A DNA stretch of 64,000 nucleotides, from assembly GCF_000235605.1 (NCBI RefSeq), contig NC_016584.1:2220001-2284000 (forward strand), in the 5' to 3' direction. This DNA comes from Desulfosporosinus orientis DSM 765 (lineage in GTDB: Bacteria > Bacillota > Desulfitobacteriia > Desulfitobacteriales > Desulfitobacteriaceae). Position numbers and translations under genes: made by a program. This document shows positions 52,792 to 60,636 of this stretch, piece by piece; within the stretch, counting starts at the first letter, position 1; each line of letters starts with the position of its first letter. The notes under the pieces were generated by a model, which did not search any database, was not told the origin of the DNA, and was given only the letters and a program-made list of their open reading frames with translations.

Positions 52792-52841
52792 CGATATACT
52801 AAGAGAATTTCGATACGATTTTCGAGAAAGAGAGAAGAGGT

Positions 52842-53339
52842 ATGGTTAATCTTGTAGGGAAAAAGGAAAGAATAATTTGGATTTCCTTAGTGACCGTTAT
52901 TTTGGTCATTTTTGTGCTTGCTATGGTAAATTTGGAGCAAGAGAAGACCGCATGGAGCCAGGAAGAGGCGAATTTGAGAGGACAAATTTCGGAGCTTACC
53001 TCTGAGACAGAAAGTGTGACAGAAAGTTATACACGGCAGAAAAGCGTTTTTCCAGGTAATAACCCCAATATTAAGTATGGTTTAGAACAGCAGGGATTTG
53101 TGGGCAGCGTTCAGGATATTGTTAATGACCTCATAAAACATCCTGAACTGATTCCTTATGAGGGAGTTTTAGGCGGAAAAATGGGCTTTTATAACAAAGA
53201 CGAGATATATGTTCTTACAGATCAATGGGTTTGTGCGTATTTTAATGATGGGCACATCGGTGGATCTTTGTTGCTTAGTTATAAGATCAATAACGGGGCT
53301 ATTGAATGGAAGGTAATAGATTCGCGCTTGTTTAATTGA
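52842..53339 (+). CDS. Membrane-anchored hypothetical protein
   Basis: 165 residues: a signal-anchor helix (about 10-28), a coiled-coil stretch with heptads (LEQEKTAWSQEEANLRGQISELTS), then a compact outside domain with GGKMGFYNKDEIYVLTDQWVCAYFNDGHIGG split over two strands. The last part resembles lipoprotein-type beta domains of sporulating Firmicutes but I do not recognise the family. GAGAAGAGG precedes the ATG. Confidence 0.75.
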   Translation: MVNLVGKKERIIWISLVTVILVIFVLAMVNLEQEKTAWSQEEANLRGQISELTSETESVTESYTRQKSVFPGNNPNIKYGLEQQGFVGSVQDIVNDLIKHPELIPYEGVLGGKMGFYNKDEIYVLTDQWVCAYFNDGHIGGSLLLSYKINNGAIEWKVIDSRLFN

Positions 53340-53545
53340 AAGGAAAAGAAAGTGACAGCACTTGGTGCTGGGGTTTGTATCCTCTTAACTCTGCCCAAAC
53401 CAGACTGGTGTCCCGGATACGGCTTCGCTGCAGGTGGCTATCACCAGCGATAATATTTTCCTTGTTAGTGGATGCCGGTGATATAATCATGATGAGAAAA
53501 TGTATGTTGGGGATTAAGCAGCGGGCAGAAGAATTATAGCTCGCT
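53340..53545 (+). other. Probable gene debris without an intact frame
   Basis: The stretch has short open pieces in different frames, for example ITSDNIFLVSG, that look like a broken beta-propeller-type or lipoprotein gene. No start, site or continuous frame is convincing. Confidence 0.25.
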
Positions 53546-53561
53546 ATTCTTTCGACTTAGG

Positions 53562-53730
53562 CTATTTCCATTTTAGTGTAATTTGAGATATAATTAGCTC
53601 AAGATCTGGAGGAGAAATAGTCAGTAAATAATACTCAGGAGGCCTTCTACCGCTGTTTCCTTAGGGGACAGAATATTGAAGTGAATTTATCTATCACCAG
53701 GAGACTGACAAGAAATGTTAGTCTTTTATT
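53562..53730 (+). promoter_or_regulatory. Promoter-leader-hairpin module, copy B
   Basis: TATTTCCATTTTAGTGTAAT precedes TATAAT (53589-53594). The leader ends in AGACTGACA-AGAAA-TGTTAGTCT (53702-53724) with TTTTATTTTT, a terminator-type hairpin placed about 60 nt before the GNAT gene. An inner CTGT...ACAG hairpin lies near 53660-53680. Confidence 0.55.
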
Positions 53731-53781
53731 TTTAAGATTGCTCCGGTAAAAGGTCTTTTTAAATGAGAGGAAGTAGTTGCA

Positions 53782-54288
53782 TTGGAATTGCGGAAAGCAG
53801 ACATTGAGGATTTGGATGTAATTTTAGATATTTATAATAAGGCAATTCGGGAAATGAACAGCAAGAATATCTATCAATGGGATGAAATTTACCCCGATCA
53901 GATAATTTTAGAACAAGATATATTAAATAAACAGATGTATGTTGGGATTATGGATAGCGAAATTGTCTCTGCCGTAGTTGTTAATGGTGAATTTGATGAA
54001 GAGTATAAAAGCGGGCATTGGAAATATGACCAGTTTGCTGTAATACACAGGCTGTGTGTTCACCCGGCTTACCAGAATAAGAAAGTTGGCAATGGTACCA
54101 TGACCAAGATAGAAGAGCTATTGAGAACTGAGGGAATACAATCCATCAGATTAGATACTTTTTCGCTGAATCCCTATGCTTTAAATTTGTATGAAGCCCT
54201 GGGATACCTAAAGGTGGGCGAGGTGAATTGGAGAAAAGGTTTGTTTTATTTCCTTGAGAAAAAATTGGACGAAAAGGAGATAGTATGA
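53782..54288 (+). CDS. GNAT family N-acetyltransferase
   Basis: 168 residues. AVIHRLCVHPAYQNKKVGNGTMTKIEE is the acetyl-CoA-binding motif (with K-K-V-G-N-G variant), and LNLYEALGYLKVGEV closes the fold. TTG 53782 follows AGAGGAAG. Its last codons overlap the amj gene in ATGA, so the two are translationally coupled. It is preceded by leader copy B. Substrate unknown. Confidence 0.87.
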   Translation: MELRKADIEDLDVILDIYNKAIREMNSKNIYQWDEIYPDQIILEQDILNKQMYVGIMDSEIVSAVVVNGEFDEEYKSGHWKYDQFAVIHRLCVHPAYQNKKVGNGTMTKIEELLRTEGIQSIRLDTFSLNPYALNLYEALGYLKVGEVNWRKGLFYFLEKKLDEKEIV

Positions 54289-55076
54289 GCGTTCAAATAA
54301 TACTGGTATTTGTACTTAATTTTATTATCTCGATTATTGGGACCTTGGCTTACTCTGTCCGGTTGGTGGGTGTCCGAACCGGGAAAATAGCGGTATCCTT
54401 TGCCCTTTTCAATATTTTGATGCTGGTTTCAAGGATTGCAATTACTTTTCAAGTTCCCATACTTACTAAATATGTAGAAAAAACTTCCGGGGGCGGTGAT
54501 TTATTAACTATTTTCAATGCAATAATTATTATTTCAGGGGTTGCCACAGTTTTTGGGGCTTTATTAATTCCAACCTTTCAAAGAATTCTCTGTAAGGGAG
54601 TGGAATCATTTTCTGCCGATAGGTCGTTATCGAAATTAATTTTGCATAGCTTTTCAAAGGCTGGGATCCGGTACATGAAAGAATGTGTTTCTGTACCATC
54701 TAGAGAAAATGTTAGACATCTGACTCATACAAAATTACCCAAGAAAATTATTGCTTGTAATCTGGCGGCAGTTGCATTACTTACGGTTGGTTCGCTTGCT
54801 CCCATCTATGCAGGGGTAATAGAACCTGACTTACGAGCCACATGTATTACGCTAGCATCGATTGTGAATGGTATTGCAACGATATTGATGACAGTTTTTA
54901 TTGATCCTCAATTATCAATCATGACGGATGACGTAATTGATGGCAAATGTACTGAGGAAGAATTTAGATTATGCGTAGTTGGGTTGGTTGGGAGTAAAAC
55001 ATTAGGGACATTTGCGTCAATAGTGTTGCTTATTCCATTCTCATATCTAATTGTAATTGCAGCAAACATTATATAG
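54285..55076 (+). CDS. amj: Lipid II flippase Amj family protein
   Basis: 263 residues with about six to seven hydrophobic helices. The opening FIISIIGTLAYSVRLVGVRTGKIAVSFALFN and central QVPILTKYVE match Amj (YdaH) of Bacillus, an alternative to MurJ for flipping lipid II across the membrane. It starts inside the end of the GNAT gene. In Bacillus Amj is induced under envelope stress, so the attenuator-like leader upstream may respond to such a cue. Confidence 0.88.
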   Translation: MSVQIILVFVLNFIISIIGTLAYSVRLVGVRTGKIAVSFALFNILMLVSRIAITFQVPILTKYVEKTSGGGDLLTIFNAIIIISGVATVFGALLIPTFQRILCKGVESFSADRSLSKLILHSFSKAGIRYMKECVSVPSRENVRHLTHTKLPKKIIACNLAAVALLTVGSLAPIYAGVIEPDLRATCITLASIVNGIATILMTVFIDPQLSIMTDDVIDGKCTEEEFRLCVVGLVGSKTLGTFASIVLLIPFSYLIVIAANII

Positions 55077-55118
55077 GACACCCATTTCCGCAACTTTGTA
55101 TAGATAAGGAAGAATGCG

Positions 55119-55604
55119 ATGTTTAATATTCGACGAGCCGAAGCTGCAGATGCCCGGTTGTTATCAGAGATAGCTTATAATTCTGAAGCCTATTGGGGAT
55201 ATGATTCCGATTATATGGAAAAGTTCCGGTCTTTCTACCAGGTAACTGGAGATTTTATTAACAATAGTGAGACTCATGTTCTTGAAAATCAGAACAGGGC
55301 AGTTGGTTTCTATGGTCTGATAGGGGATGATACAAGGATTTCATTAGAGTACTTTTTTATTGAGCCCCAAAGTATAGGCAAGGGATATGGGAAATTATTA
55401 TGGAAGCATCTAGTTGATTTTACTTGTAAAAACTTAGGGATTGATGAGTTCCTGATCATAACAAGCCCACAAGCAAAAGAGTTTTATACAAGGTTAGGAG
55501 CTGTCACTCTGGGAGAAGTTGAATCTTTGCTAAAAAAAGGATGTATGATACCACAGTTATTATATAAGGTAGTCGCTCATGCCGCCCCAGCACCAGCAGA
55601 TTGA
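55119..55604 (+). CDS. GNAT family N-acetyltransferase
   Basis: 161 residues. FNIRRAEAADARLLSEIA begins the fold; EYFFIEPQSIGKGYGKLLWKHL is the acetyl-CoA loop and KEFYTRLGAVTLGE the terminal strand-helix. The start ATG at 55119 follows AAGGAAG. A strong GC hairpin overlaps the stop codon. Confidence 0.87.
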   Translation: MFNIRRAEAADARLLSEIAYNSEAYWGYDSDYMEKFRSFYQVTGDFINNSETHVLENQNRAVGFYGLIGDDTRISLEYFFIEPQSIGKGYGKLLWKHLVDFTCKNLGIDEFLIITSPQAKEFYTRLGAVTLGEVESLLKKGCMIPQLLYKVVAHAAPAPAD

Positions 55605-55626
55605 AAAGGGAGTGCTTCTGGGGCGG
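55582..55626. other. GC-rich hairpin across the GNAT stop codon
   Basis: CCGCCCCAGCAC (55582-55593) pairs with GTGCTTCTGGGGCGG (55612-55626), with two unpaired T. No T tail. It could protect the 3' end of the transcript or act as a weak terminator. Confidence 0.45.
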
Positions 55627-55655
55627 GTGGCTTCCAGATAGCAAAGGGGATTTAC

Positions 55656-55898
55656 ATGTTTAAGAAGATTCTAAGTTTTTTCTGGGGTTGGGAAACAGTT
55701 TGCCTCACACGTAGTATGGAAGAATATGCACGCATTCGCGGCAGGCTTATCAATAATGGAGTAAAAACAAAAATAAAAGTTACCAATAATTCTTCTAATG
55801 GTATTGGATCAGCTATGCCCATTAGTACAAACTATGAGATATTAGTTAGAAAAGAAGAGGCACATAGGGCTAATGAAATAATTCATAGCCGTTGGTAA
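55656..55898 (+). CDS. Small hypothetical protein, DUF2007-like
   Basis: 80 residues. The pattern ETVCLTRSMEEYARIRGRLINNGVKTKIK with a final YEILVRKEEAHRANEII resembles DUF2007-type small proteins that bind by a ferredoxin-like fold. AAAGGGGA precedes the ATG. It converges with the membrane gene that ends at 55901. Confidence 0.65.
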   Translation: MFKKILSFFWGWETVCLTRSMEEYARIRGRLINNGVKTKIKVTNNSSNGIGSAMPISTNYEILVRKEEAHRANEIIHSRW

Positions 55899-55900
55899 GG

Positions 55901-56320
55901 TTAGTATTTCTTGGAATAGTGAGAAGCAAATCCTATATACAGGATTACTTTAATAATTAGTACGGCTGCAAGGGTCAGACATATTTCTCTGAACCCAAGA
56001 AGCCCTGTTACCAGAATTCCGGCACTTTCAACATAGATCATGACAGAGTAAATTGCAGCTCCAGTTTTCATCCTAAGGAATTGAGTCCGTTCCTCAGTTT
56101 TGGCCATTTCGACTTCCGCGGCTTTTTTGGGGTTTTTGATTAATCGCAAGCTAACGATTATCCCTAATACTCCGGTTGTGATGAATCCTCCGATTATGCC
56201 GGATATCATTCCTTCCCTATATCCTCCTGAGAAAGAGCTAAAAAGGGCATACAATAATGCAATAATACCAACGGAAGTGTGTCCGATAAAATATAGCAGG
56301 GTTTTTTTAGCGTAGTTCAT
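55901..56320 (-). CDS. Four-helix membrane protein partnered with an XRE regulator
   Basis: 139 residues with four hydrophobic helices in two pairs, separated by a charged loop (KNPKKAAEVEMAKTEERTQF). The layout is that of DUF2178/DUF3796-type proteins, which commonly sit next to a small XRE repressor. I start at MNYAKKTLLY (56320) behind GAGGAGG. It overlaps the end of the XRE gene by 14 nt, so the two are coupled. Confidence 0.78.
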   Translation of the reverse strand: MNYAKKTLLYFIGHTSVGIIALLYALFSSFSGGYREGMISGIIGGFITTGVLGIIVSLRLIKNPKKAAEVEMAKTEERTQFLRMKTGAAIYSVMIYVESAGILVTGLLGFREICLTLAAVLIIKVILYIGFASHYSKKY

Positions 56321-56519
56321 GATTATCCTCCTCAAAAAGAAATACCTCTTCAATTGTCAAATGAAATATTTGAGCAATTTTGCGGGCAAGAAAAATGGAA
56401 GGGTTATAACGGCCATTTTCAAGAGAAATAATTGTTTGTCTAGTGACATTACATAATCCGGCTAATTCTTCTTGGGTGATGCGTTTCTCTTTACGCAATT
56501 CTTGAACACGGTTTTTCAC
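56307..56519 (-). CDS. XRE-family helix-turn-helix repressor
   Basis: 70 residues: almost only a HTH domain (KRITQEELAGLCNVTRQTIISLENGRYNPS) and a short FHLTIEEVF tail, as in the YozG group. GTG 56519 is 8 nt from GGAGG and is preferred to TTG 56534, which is inside that site. Two related 16-bp palindromes cover its promoter, so strong autoregulation is likely. Confidence 0.9.
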   Translation of the reverse strand: MKNRVQELRKEKRITQEELAGLCNVTRQTIISLENGRYNPSIFLARKIAQIFHLTIEEVFLFEEDNHELR

Positions 56520-56539
56520 TTGTGGATCCTCCAATGATA

Positions 56540-56577
56540 GTAAAGTTAACTTTACATAAAAGTATAGTTCGCTTTAC
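56540..56577. promoter_or_regulatory. Tandem XRE operators
   Basis: GTAAAGTTAACTTTAC (56540-56555) is a perfect palindrome; GTATAGTTCGCTTTAC (56562-56577) matches it at 13 of 16 positions. The centres are 22 bp apart, two helical turns. Confidence 0.75.
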
Positions 56578-56589
56578 ATGTGATGTCAA
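56561..56589 (-). promoter_or_regulatory. xre promoter
   Basis: On the minus strand TTGACA (56589-56584), 17-bp spacer, TATACT (56566-56561). The distal operator overlaps the -10 and spacer, the other lies just downstream. Confidence 0.85.
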
Positions 56590-56694
56590 GCGTGTTTTAC
56601 ATTTCTTTTGAGATTATGGAAAGGTGGGTTTTGTTATCCTTGAAGATACAATGAATGTTAAGATCGGAAAATTGGGGAGAGGGAGTAGATTATT

Positions 56695-57534
56695 CTGAGT
56701 GTAAAGTATAACTTTGGGACTAAAAAACCCGTCGATCGTTCGAAATTACGCATGACCTTTGGCAAATATTACTTTACATGGCATCGTTATTTTCGCTGGT
56801 TTTGTAACCGTTCAATTAGTTATGCTTCACAATTAAGCGCGAAGCAGCTTCCCAATATCGCAGCATCTCATCAAACCCCATTGTATCGACCGCTGCGTAA
56901 TGTTGATATGTGGCTGCAAGAGAATAAAGTGACCAATCTCCGCTTAGCTTCAGAAAGACTAAACGGTTTAATACTAAAATCCGGAGAAACCTTTTCTTTT
57001 TGGCGTTTGGTTGGTAAACCTACAAAACGAAAAGGCTTTTTGGACGGTATGGTTTTAACTAATGGTACCTTTACATTCGGAGTGGGCGGTGGCCTATGCC
57101 AACTTTCGAACCTAATATATTGGATGACTCTTCATACACCGCTGACCGTATCAGAGCGCTGGCGACACACTCACGATGTCTTTCCAGATGCTAATCGGAC
57201 TCAGCCATTCGGAAGCGGTGCAACGGTTGTTTATAATTATGTAGATTTACAGATCAAGAATGATACCCCATATGATTATCAACTAATTATCATGATTGGA
57301 GATTCAGACTTAAAGGGTGAGTGGCGATGCCAGCAGCCTTGTCCATTCAAATATGAGATTTACGAGAGTGAGCATTTAATAAGCCAGGAGTGGTGGGGAG
57401 GATATATGCGCCATAACATCATAAGACGCAGAGCGTTTGATCACGACAACAACGAAATTGACAACGATTTCATTACCGAGAATCATGCTATTATGATGTA
57501 TGAGCCGATGTTAGAAGAGAGTGCAAAAAGATGA
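56695..57534 (+). CDS. VanW family protein, probable CTG start
   Basis: VanW-type protein with the family core SGETFSFWRLVGKPTKRKG, GGGLCQLSNLIYW (conserved Cys) and TQPFGSGATVVYNYVDLQI. The frame is open from 56689. The first ATG (56752) has no ribosome site, while GGGGAGAGGGAG (56674-56685) is 9 nt before a CTG at 56695, which adds LSVKYNFGTKKPVDRSKLR. VanW occurs near glycopeptide resistance and cell-wall genes but has no proven activity. If translation began at 56752 the protein would be 260 residues. Confidence 0.85.
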   Translation: MSVKYNFGTKKPVDRSKLRMTFGKYYFTWHRYFRWFCNRSISYASQLSAKQLPNIAASHQTPLYRPLRNVDMWLQENKVTNLRLASERLNGLILKSGETFSFWRLVGKPTKRKGFLDGMVLTNGTFTFGVGGGLCQLSNLIYWMTLHTPLTVSERWRHTHDVFPDANRTQPFGSGATVVYNYVDLQIKNDTPYDYQLIIMIGDSDLKGEWRCQQPCPFKYEIYESEHLISQEWWGGYMRHNIIRRRAFDHDNNEIDNDFITENHAIMMYEPMLEESAKR

Positions 57535-57565
57535 TGAGAGCAGGAAGGTCGGAAATAATCTGGAA

Positions 57566-57729
57566 TTATTTTCATCCTAGTGTAATTTAGGGTATAATAA
57601 ACTTTAAGGGTTATACTCGTGGTATCTTTGTTCTTGTTCCCAGATAAATCATCTTCATAAATGATAAAACCAAAAGTAAATATTAATTGCAACATGAGGC
57701 TGACAAGATTTGTTAGCCTTTTATTCTTT
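57566..57729 (+). promoter_or_regulatory. Promoter-leader-hairpin module, copy C
   Basis: TATTTTCATCCTAGTGTAAT precedes TATAAT (57593-57598); the leader ends with AGGCTGACA-AGATT-TGTTAGCCT (57697-57719) and TTTTATTCTTT, a terminator-type hairpin 50 nt before the next start. Confidence 0.6.
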
Positions 57730-57768
57730 AGGTTGTCTTTATTTATGAAGTGGAAAGAGTGGTTAGGT

Positions 57769-57912
57769 ATGAATAACAATATCTTGAATATTGTAATCGT
57801 TCTATTATTGACCACACTGATTTTTAAGGTTTTCATGAATATCATAAATCAGTTTGGTGTGGATTTTGTTGGTTTCTTTGAGGATTTGTGGAGGAAATTC
57901 TTTCGCAATTGA
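57769..57912 (+). CDS. 47-residue single-helix membrane peptide
   Basis: MNNNILNIVIVLLLTTLIFK then a Phe-rich tail FVGFFEDLWRKFF. One N-terminal membrane helix and an amphipathic aromatic tail. The ribosome site is weak (AAAGAGTGG). It ends inside the likely start of the next small gene. Unrecognised; it could be a regulatory or toxic-type small membrane protein. Confidence 0.5.
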   Translation: MNNNILNIVIVLLLTTLIFKVFMNIINQFGVDFVGFFEDLWRKFFRN

Positions 57913-58066
57913 GTGGATTGTTATCATTGTATCGTTGTTAACAGGGGTAACGTTATTTGGATTATATAAATCAGATAAGAGAGAAATAGACACAATTCTT
58001 GATAAAGTAATAGATTCCTCATGCGAGATTAACTTAAGAGAATATCAAAGACTTTTAGGAGATTAG
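57854..58066 (+). CDS. Small single-helix membrane protein, start uncertain
   Basis: The conserved-looking part is IEWIVIIVSLLTGVTLFGLY, one membrane helix, then a charged tail (KSDKREIDTILDKVIDSSCE). The frame is open from TTG 57854, but GGAGGAA at 57890-57896 points to a start after it; the only in-frame near-start is ATT at 57908, overlapping the previous stop. Followed 5 nt later by the C39-like gene, so the three form one operon. Confidence 0.5.
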   Translation: MVWILLVSLRICGGNSFAIEWIVIIVSLLTGVTLFGLYKSDKREIDTILDKVIDSSCEINLREYQRLLGD

Positions 58067-58071
58067 ATACT

Positions 58072-58701
58072 ATGGGAATTATAAAGGGTAAGGGAAGAAA
58101 GAGATGGTTGTTACTTGGGATAATCTTTGCTTTTCTCCTTAGTGGCGTGATACACGTTCTATCACCTTTTCCAACAAGAGAATTTAAAACCGACAGGCTC
58201 CCCGATAAATACGAAATACCGATTAATACCGGATTTGAACGCCAGGGAAAAAATCAGTGTGCAGCCTTTTCGACAGCTTTTGTTCTAAGGTACTTTGGGC
58301 AAAACGTTCAAGGGGCAGAGGTTTATGCTAAAATCCCCTATAAGGTACCGATTTCCGGATATGTTTTGCCCAAGGGAATAGTCACTTATTTTCAGTCTCA
58401 GGGGTATAGTCCAGCTATTTATAAAGGGGACCTCAACTCATTAAAGACGAGGCTTGTGCAAGAAAATAGACCGGTTATTGTTTTAGTTGGCAATGGTCTT
58501 TTCTGGCAGCATTACATGACCTTTTTAGGTTATGACGATGAAAAAAGTGAGTTGTATTTTTTCGATTCCGGCAGGGATAAGGATGAAAATGCCGGCATTA
58601 CAGGGAATAGGACAATGACAGAGGATTATTTCTTAAAATGGTGGAGTAATGGTTTACCTGTTTTTAATAATGTTTACATAACTGTGGAGAAAAGGTTGTA
58701 A
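58072..58701 (+). CDS. Membrane-anchored C39-like cysteine peptidase domain protein
   Basis: A signal-anchor helix (about 11-30) then a papain-like C39 domain: RQGKNQCAAFSTAFVLRYFG with Cys63, QHYMTFLGYD with His147, and FFDSGRD with Asp166, which can form the triad. The domain faces outside. C39 domains of this stand-alone type cleave leader peptides or act as inactive binding modules. With two very small membrane proteins upstream it might process or export them. Substrate unknown. Confidence 0.75.
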   Translation: MGIIKGKGRKRWLLLGIIFAFLLSGVIHVLSPFPTREFKTDRLPDKYEIPINTGFERQGKNQCAAFSTAFVLRYFGQNVQGAEVYAKIPYKVPISGYVLPKGIVTYFQSQGYSPAIYKGDLNSLKTRLVQENRPVIVLVGNGLFWQHYMTFLGYDDEKSELYFFDSGRDKDENAGITGNRTMTEDYFLKWWSNGLPVFNNVYITVEKRL

Positions 58702-58759
58702 CATGTAATGCATAGGGGAATATGAGGTTGTTAGATACTTTTCTAAGGTGTGAGAGTGA

Positions 58760-59683
58760 ATGAAGGTTTTAATTTTTGGCGGAACGGGCTTCCTGGGAAG
58801 GCAGCTGACTGAGGAGTTACTCTCTTGTGGTTACCAGGTATCGGTCATTACGAGGAACCGGCAAAGTACTGCCAAGAAAGTTGCAAGTGAGGTTGAGTTG
58901 CTGGAGTGGGACAATAGGTCTCCGCTGTCATCAATTTCTAATCTAGAGGCAATTGATGGGGTGATAAATTTTGCCGGGGAGTCAATCGGTAATCGTCGCT
59001 GGACGGATTCGGTGAAGCAGGAGATTTTGCAGAGCAGGATCAATGCTACGCGGGCTATTGTTAAGGCCATCAATGATGGGACAATAAAGCCAAAAGTTCT
59101 GATTAACGCATCAGCAGTAGGGTACTATGGACCTCGTCAGGATGAAGAGATCACTGAGGGTGAAGCTCCGGGTGAGGATTTTCTGGCTGATGTTTGCCGG
59201 AAATGGGAAGCAGAAGCTTACAAAGTTCATAATCCCTTAACAAGAGTGGTAACCATCCGCATCGGGGTAGTATTAGGCAGCCAAGGCGCACTTGCCAAAA
59301 TGGTAACGCCCTATAAATTCTATGCGGGCGGTCCCTTGGGCAAAGGAGATCAATGGCTTTCCTGGATACATATTCAAGATTTATTAAGGATGCTAAGATT
59401 CATTATTGAAGAGGATCAAATAAAAGGTCCGGTCAATGGAACTGCCCCAAACCCGGCAGCTATGAAAGACTTTTCTAAAGCTTTAGGAGAAGTGTTAGGC
59501 AGGCCATCCTGGCTGTCGGTTCCTGAATTCGTATTGAGAATAGCATTAGGTCAAATGTCAGAAATGCTGCTCCACGGTCAGCGGGTTATTCCTAAAAAAG
59601 TTATCGAGGCTGGTTTTGAATTTAGGTTTCCAGATTTGAAAGCGGCATTTGAGGATGCCTTGGGGAACATGCAGGTTGTCTGA
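58760..59683 (+). CDS. TIGR01777-type NAD(P)-dependent epimerase (SDR39U1/YfcH family)
   Basis: Extended short-chain dehydrogenase of 307 residues. FGGTGFLGRQL is the nucleotide-binding glycine motif; VINFAGESIGNRRWTDSVK and NASAVGYYGPRQDEEITE (active-site Tyr) are family blocks, and the DUF1731 C-terminal domain follows with VPEFVLRIALGQMSEMLLHGQRV. Widespread and of unknown substrate. GTGTGAGAGTG precedes the ATG. Confidence 0.92.
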   Translation: MKVLIFGGTGFLGRQLTEELLSCGYQVSVITRNRQSTAKKVASEVELLEWDNRSPLSSISNLEAIDGVINFAGESIGNRRWTDSVKQEILQSRINATRAIVKAINDGTIKPKVLINASAVGYYGPRQDEEITEGEAPGEDFLADVCRKWEAEAYKVHNPLTRVVTIRIGVVLGSQGALAKMVTPYKFYAGGPLGKGDQWLSWIHIQDLLRMLRFIIEEDQIKGPVNGTAPNPAAMKDFSKALGEVLGRPSWLSVPEFVLRIALGQMSEMLLHGQRVIPKKVIEAGFEFRFPDLKAAFEDALGNMQVV

Positions 59684-59723
59684 GAGGATGGGCAAAACAC
59701 TTTGTATAGAGGAGGAAGATTGA

Positions 59724-59921
59724 ATGGGCGGAAACCCGATTGTATTTGACTGGAGTTTAGTAATAATGCAGTTAATTCCGATATTGATTTTTATTGGCTT
59801 AATAGTGCTCTCGATTTTTTTAATTGTAAGTATCACTAGATTTTTAAAAGATAAGACAAAGAATGATCAGGAACTGCTGAGGAAGATGGATGAACTAATC
59901 AAAGTAATGTCTCGGGAGTAG
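59724..59921 (+). CDS. Small membrane protein
   Basis: 65 residues: one strong hydrophobic helix (about 14-37) and a basic, coiled-coil tail (FLKDKTKNDQELLRKMDELIK). AGAGGAGGAAG gives a good ribosome site, so translation is likely. No family assigned. Confidence 0.7.
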   Translation: MGGNPIVFDWSLVIMQLIPILIFIGLIVLSIFLIVSITRFLKDKTKNDQELLRKMDELIKVMSRE

Positions 59922-60013
59922 CAACCTTAGGAGGCGACGATTGAAAGCAAATGGAAGAAAATCACCCTAACCTCCGTCTAAATTATAAAAGATGATACGA
60001 AAGGATGGGGAAG

Positions 60014-60550
60014 ATGAAGAGGGCGTTTTTGATAGGATTGATGATGACATTGGCGATCACTGCTTTCATTGCAGGGTGCAGTTCCCCTGAGGAAAAACCT
60101 GAAAATGAGGGTAATAATACTTCCAATCAAAAAAACAGTGCGGAAGAAAGAAAACGAATGGATTTATACCTTGCTGTGATGGAAGGTGCATTTCAAGAGG
60201 AGAATGGTGGGAACTCTTTTATTGCTGTAAAGCTAGAGACATTGGAAGGACTTGGTGATGAGGAAAAATCAGAGGTGTTAAAAAAGCTAAATAATTTGTC
60301 TCCCAATGTCTATGGCTTTGATAAGAATAAGGTTGACAACAGCCAATTTGAGGTTGATGATGAAGGACGGTTGATAAGAACAATCAATGGCTCTTTGTTG
60401 TGGATAGAAATAAAGGAATATCGGGAAAATAAGGCGAAAATAACCGGAGTATCTTGGTTTGGCAATTTAGGAGCTGTCTTCCCGAGCTATGATGCAGTTT
60501 ATGTAGGTGGAAAATGGCAGCTAAAATTAAACAGTATGGCTATATCTTGA
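60014..60550 (+). CDS. Hypothetical lipoprotein
   Basis: Lipobox FIAGC after a short signal peptide, then a low-complexity Glu/Asn/Ser linker and a compact domain of about 120 residues (MDLYLAVMEGAFQEENGG to WQLKLNSMA). The ATG at 60014 gives the cleaner signal and lies 8 nt after AAGGA; ATG 60005 is next to that site. Function unknown. Confidence 0.8.
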   Translation: MKRAFLIGLMMTLAITAFIAGCSSPEEKPENEGNNTSNQKNSAEERKRMDLYLAVMEGAFQEENGGNSFIAVKLETLEGLGDEEKSEVLKKLNNLSPNVYGFDKNKVDNSQFEVDDEGRLIRTINGSLLWIEIKEYRENKAKITGVSWFGNLGAVFPSYDAVYVGGKWQLKLNSMAIS

Positions 60551-60636
60551 ATCATAGATTTTAGATCCTAATGCTGGAAAGGTATATCCCGTCGATTGAA
60601 ATTTCATATTGCCCATGAAAGAAAGGATTTGCAGAT

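Noticed and set aside
53336-53539. 67-codon frame
   Set aside because: Looks like a frame in decayed DNA; other frames hold better but broken coding traces.
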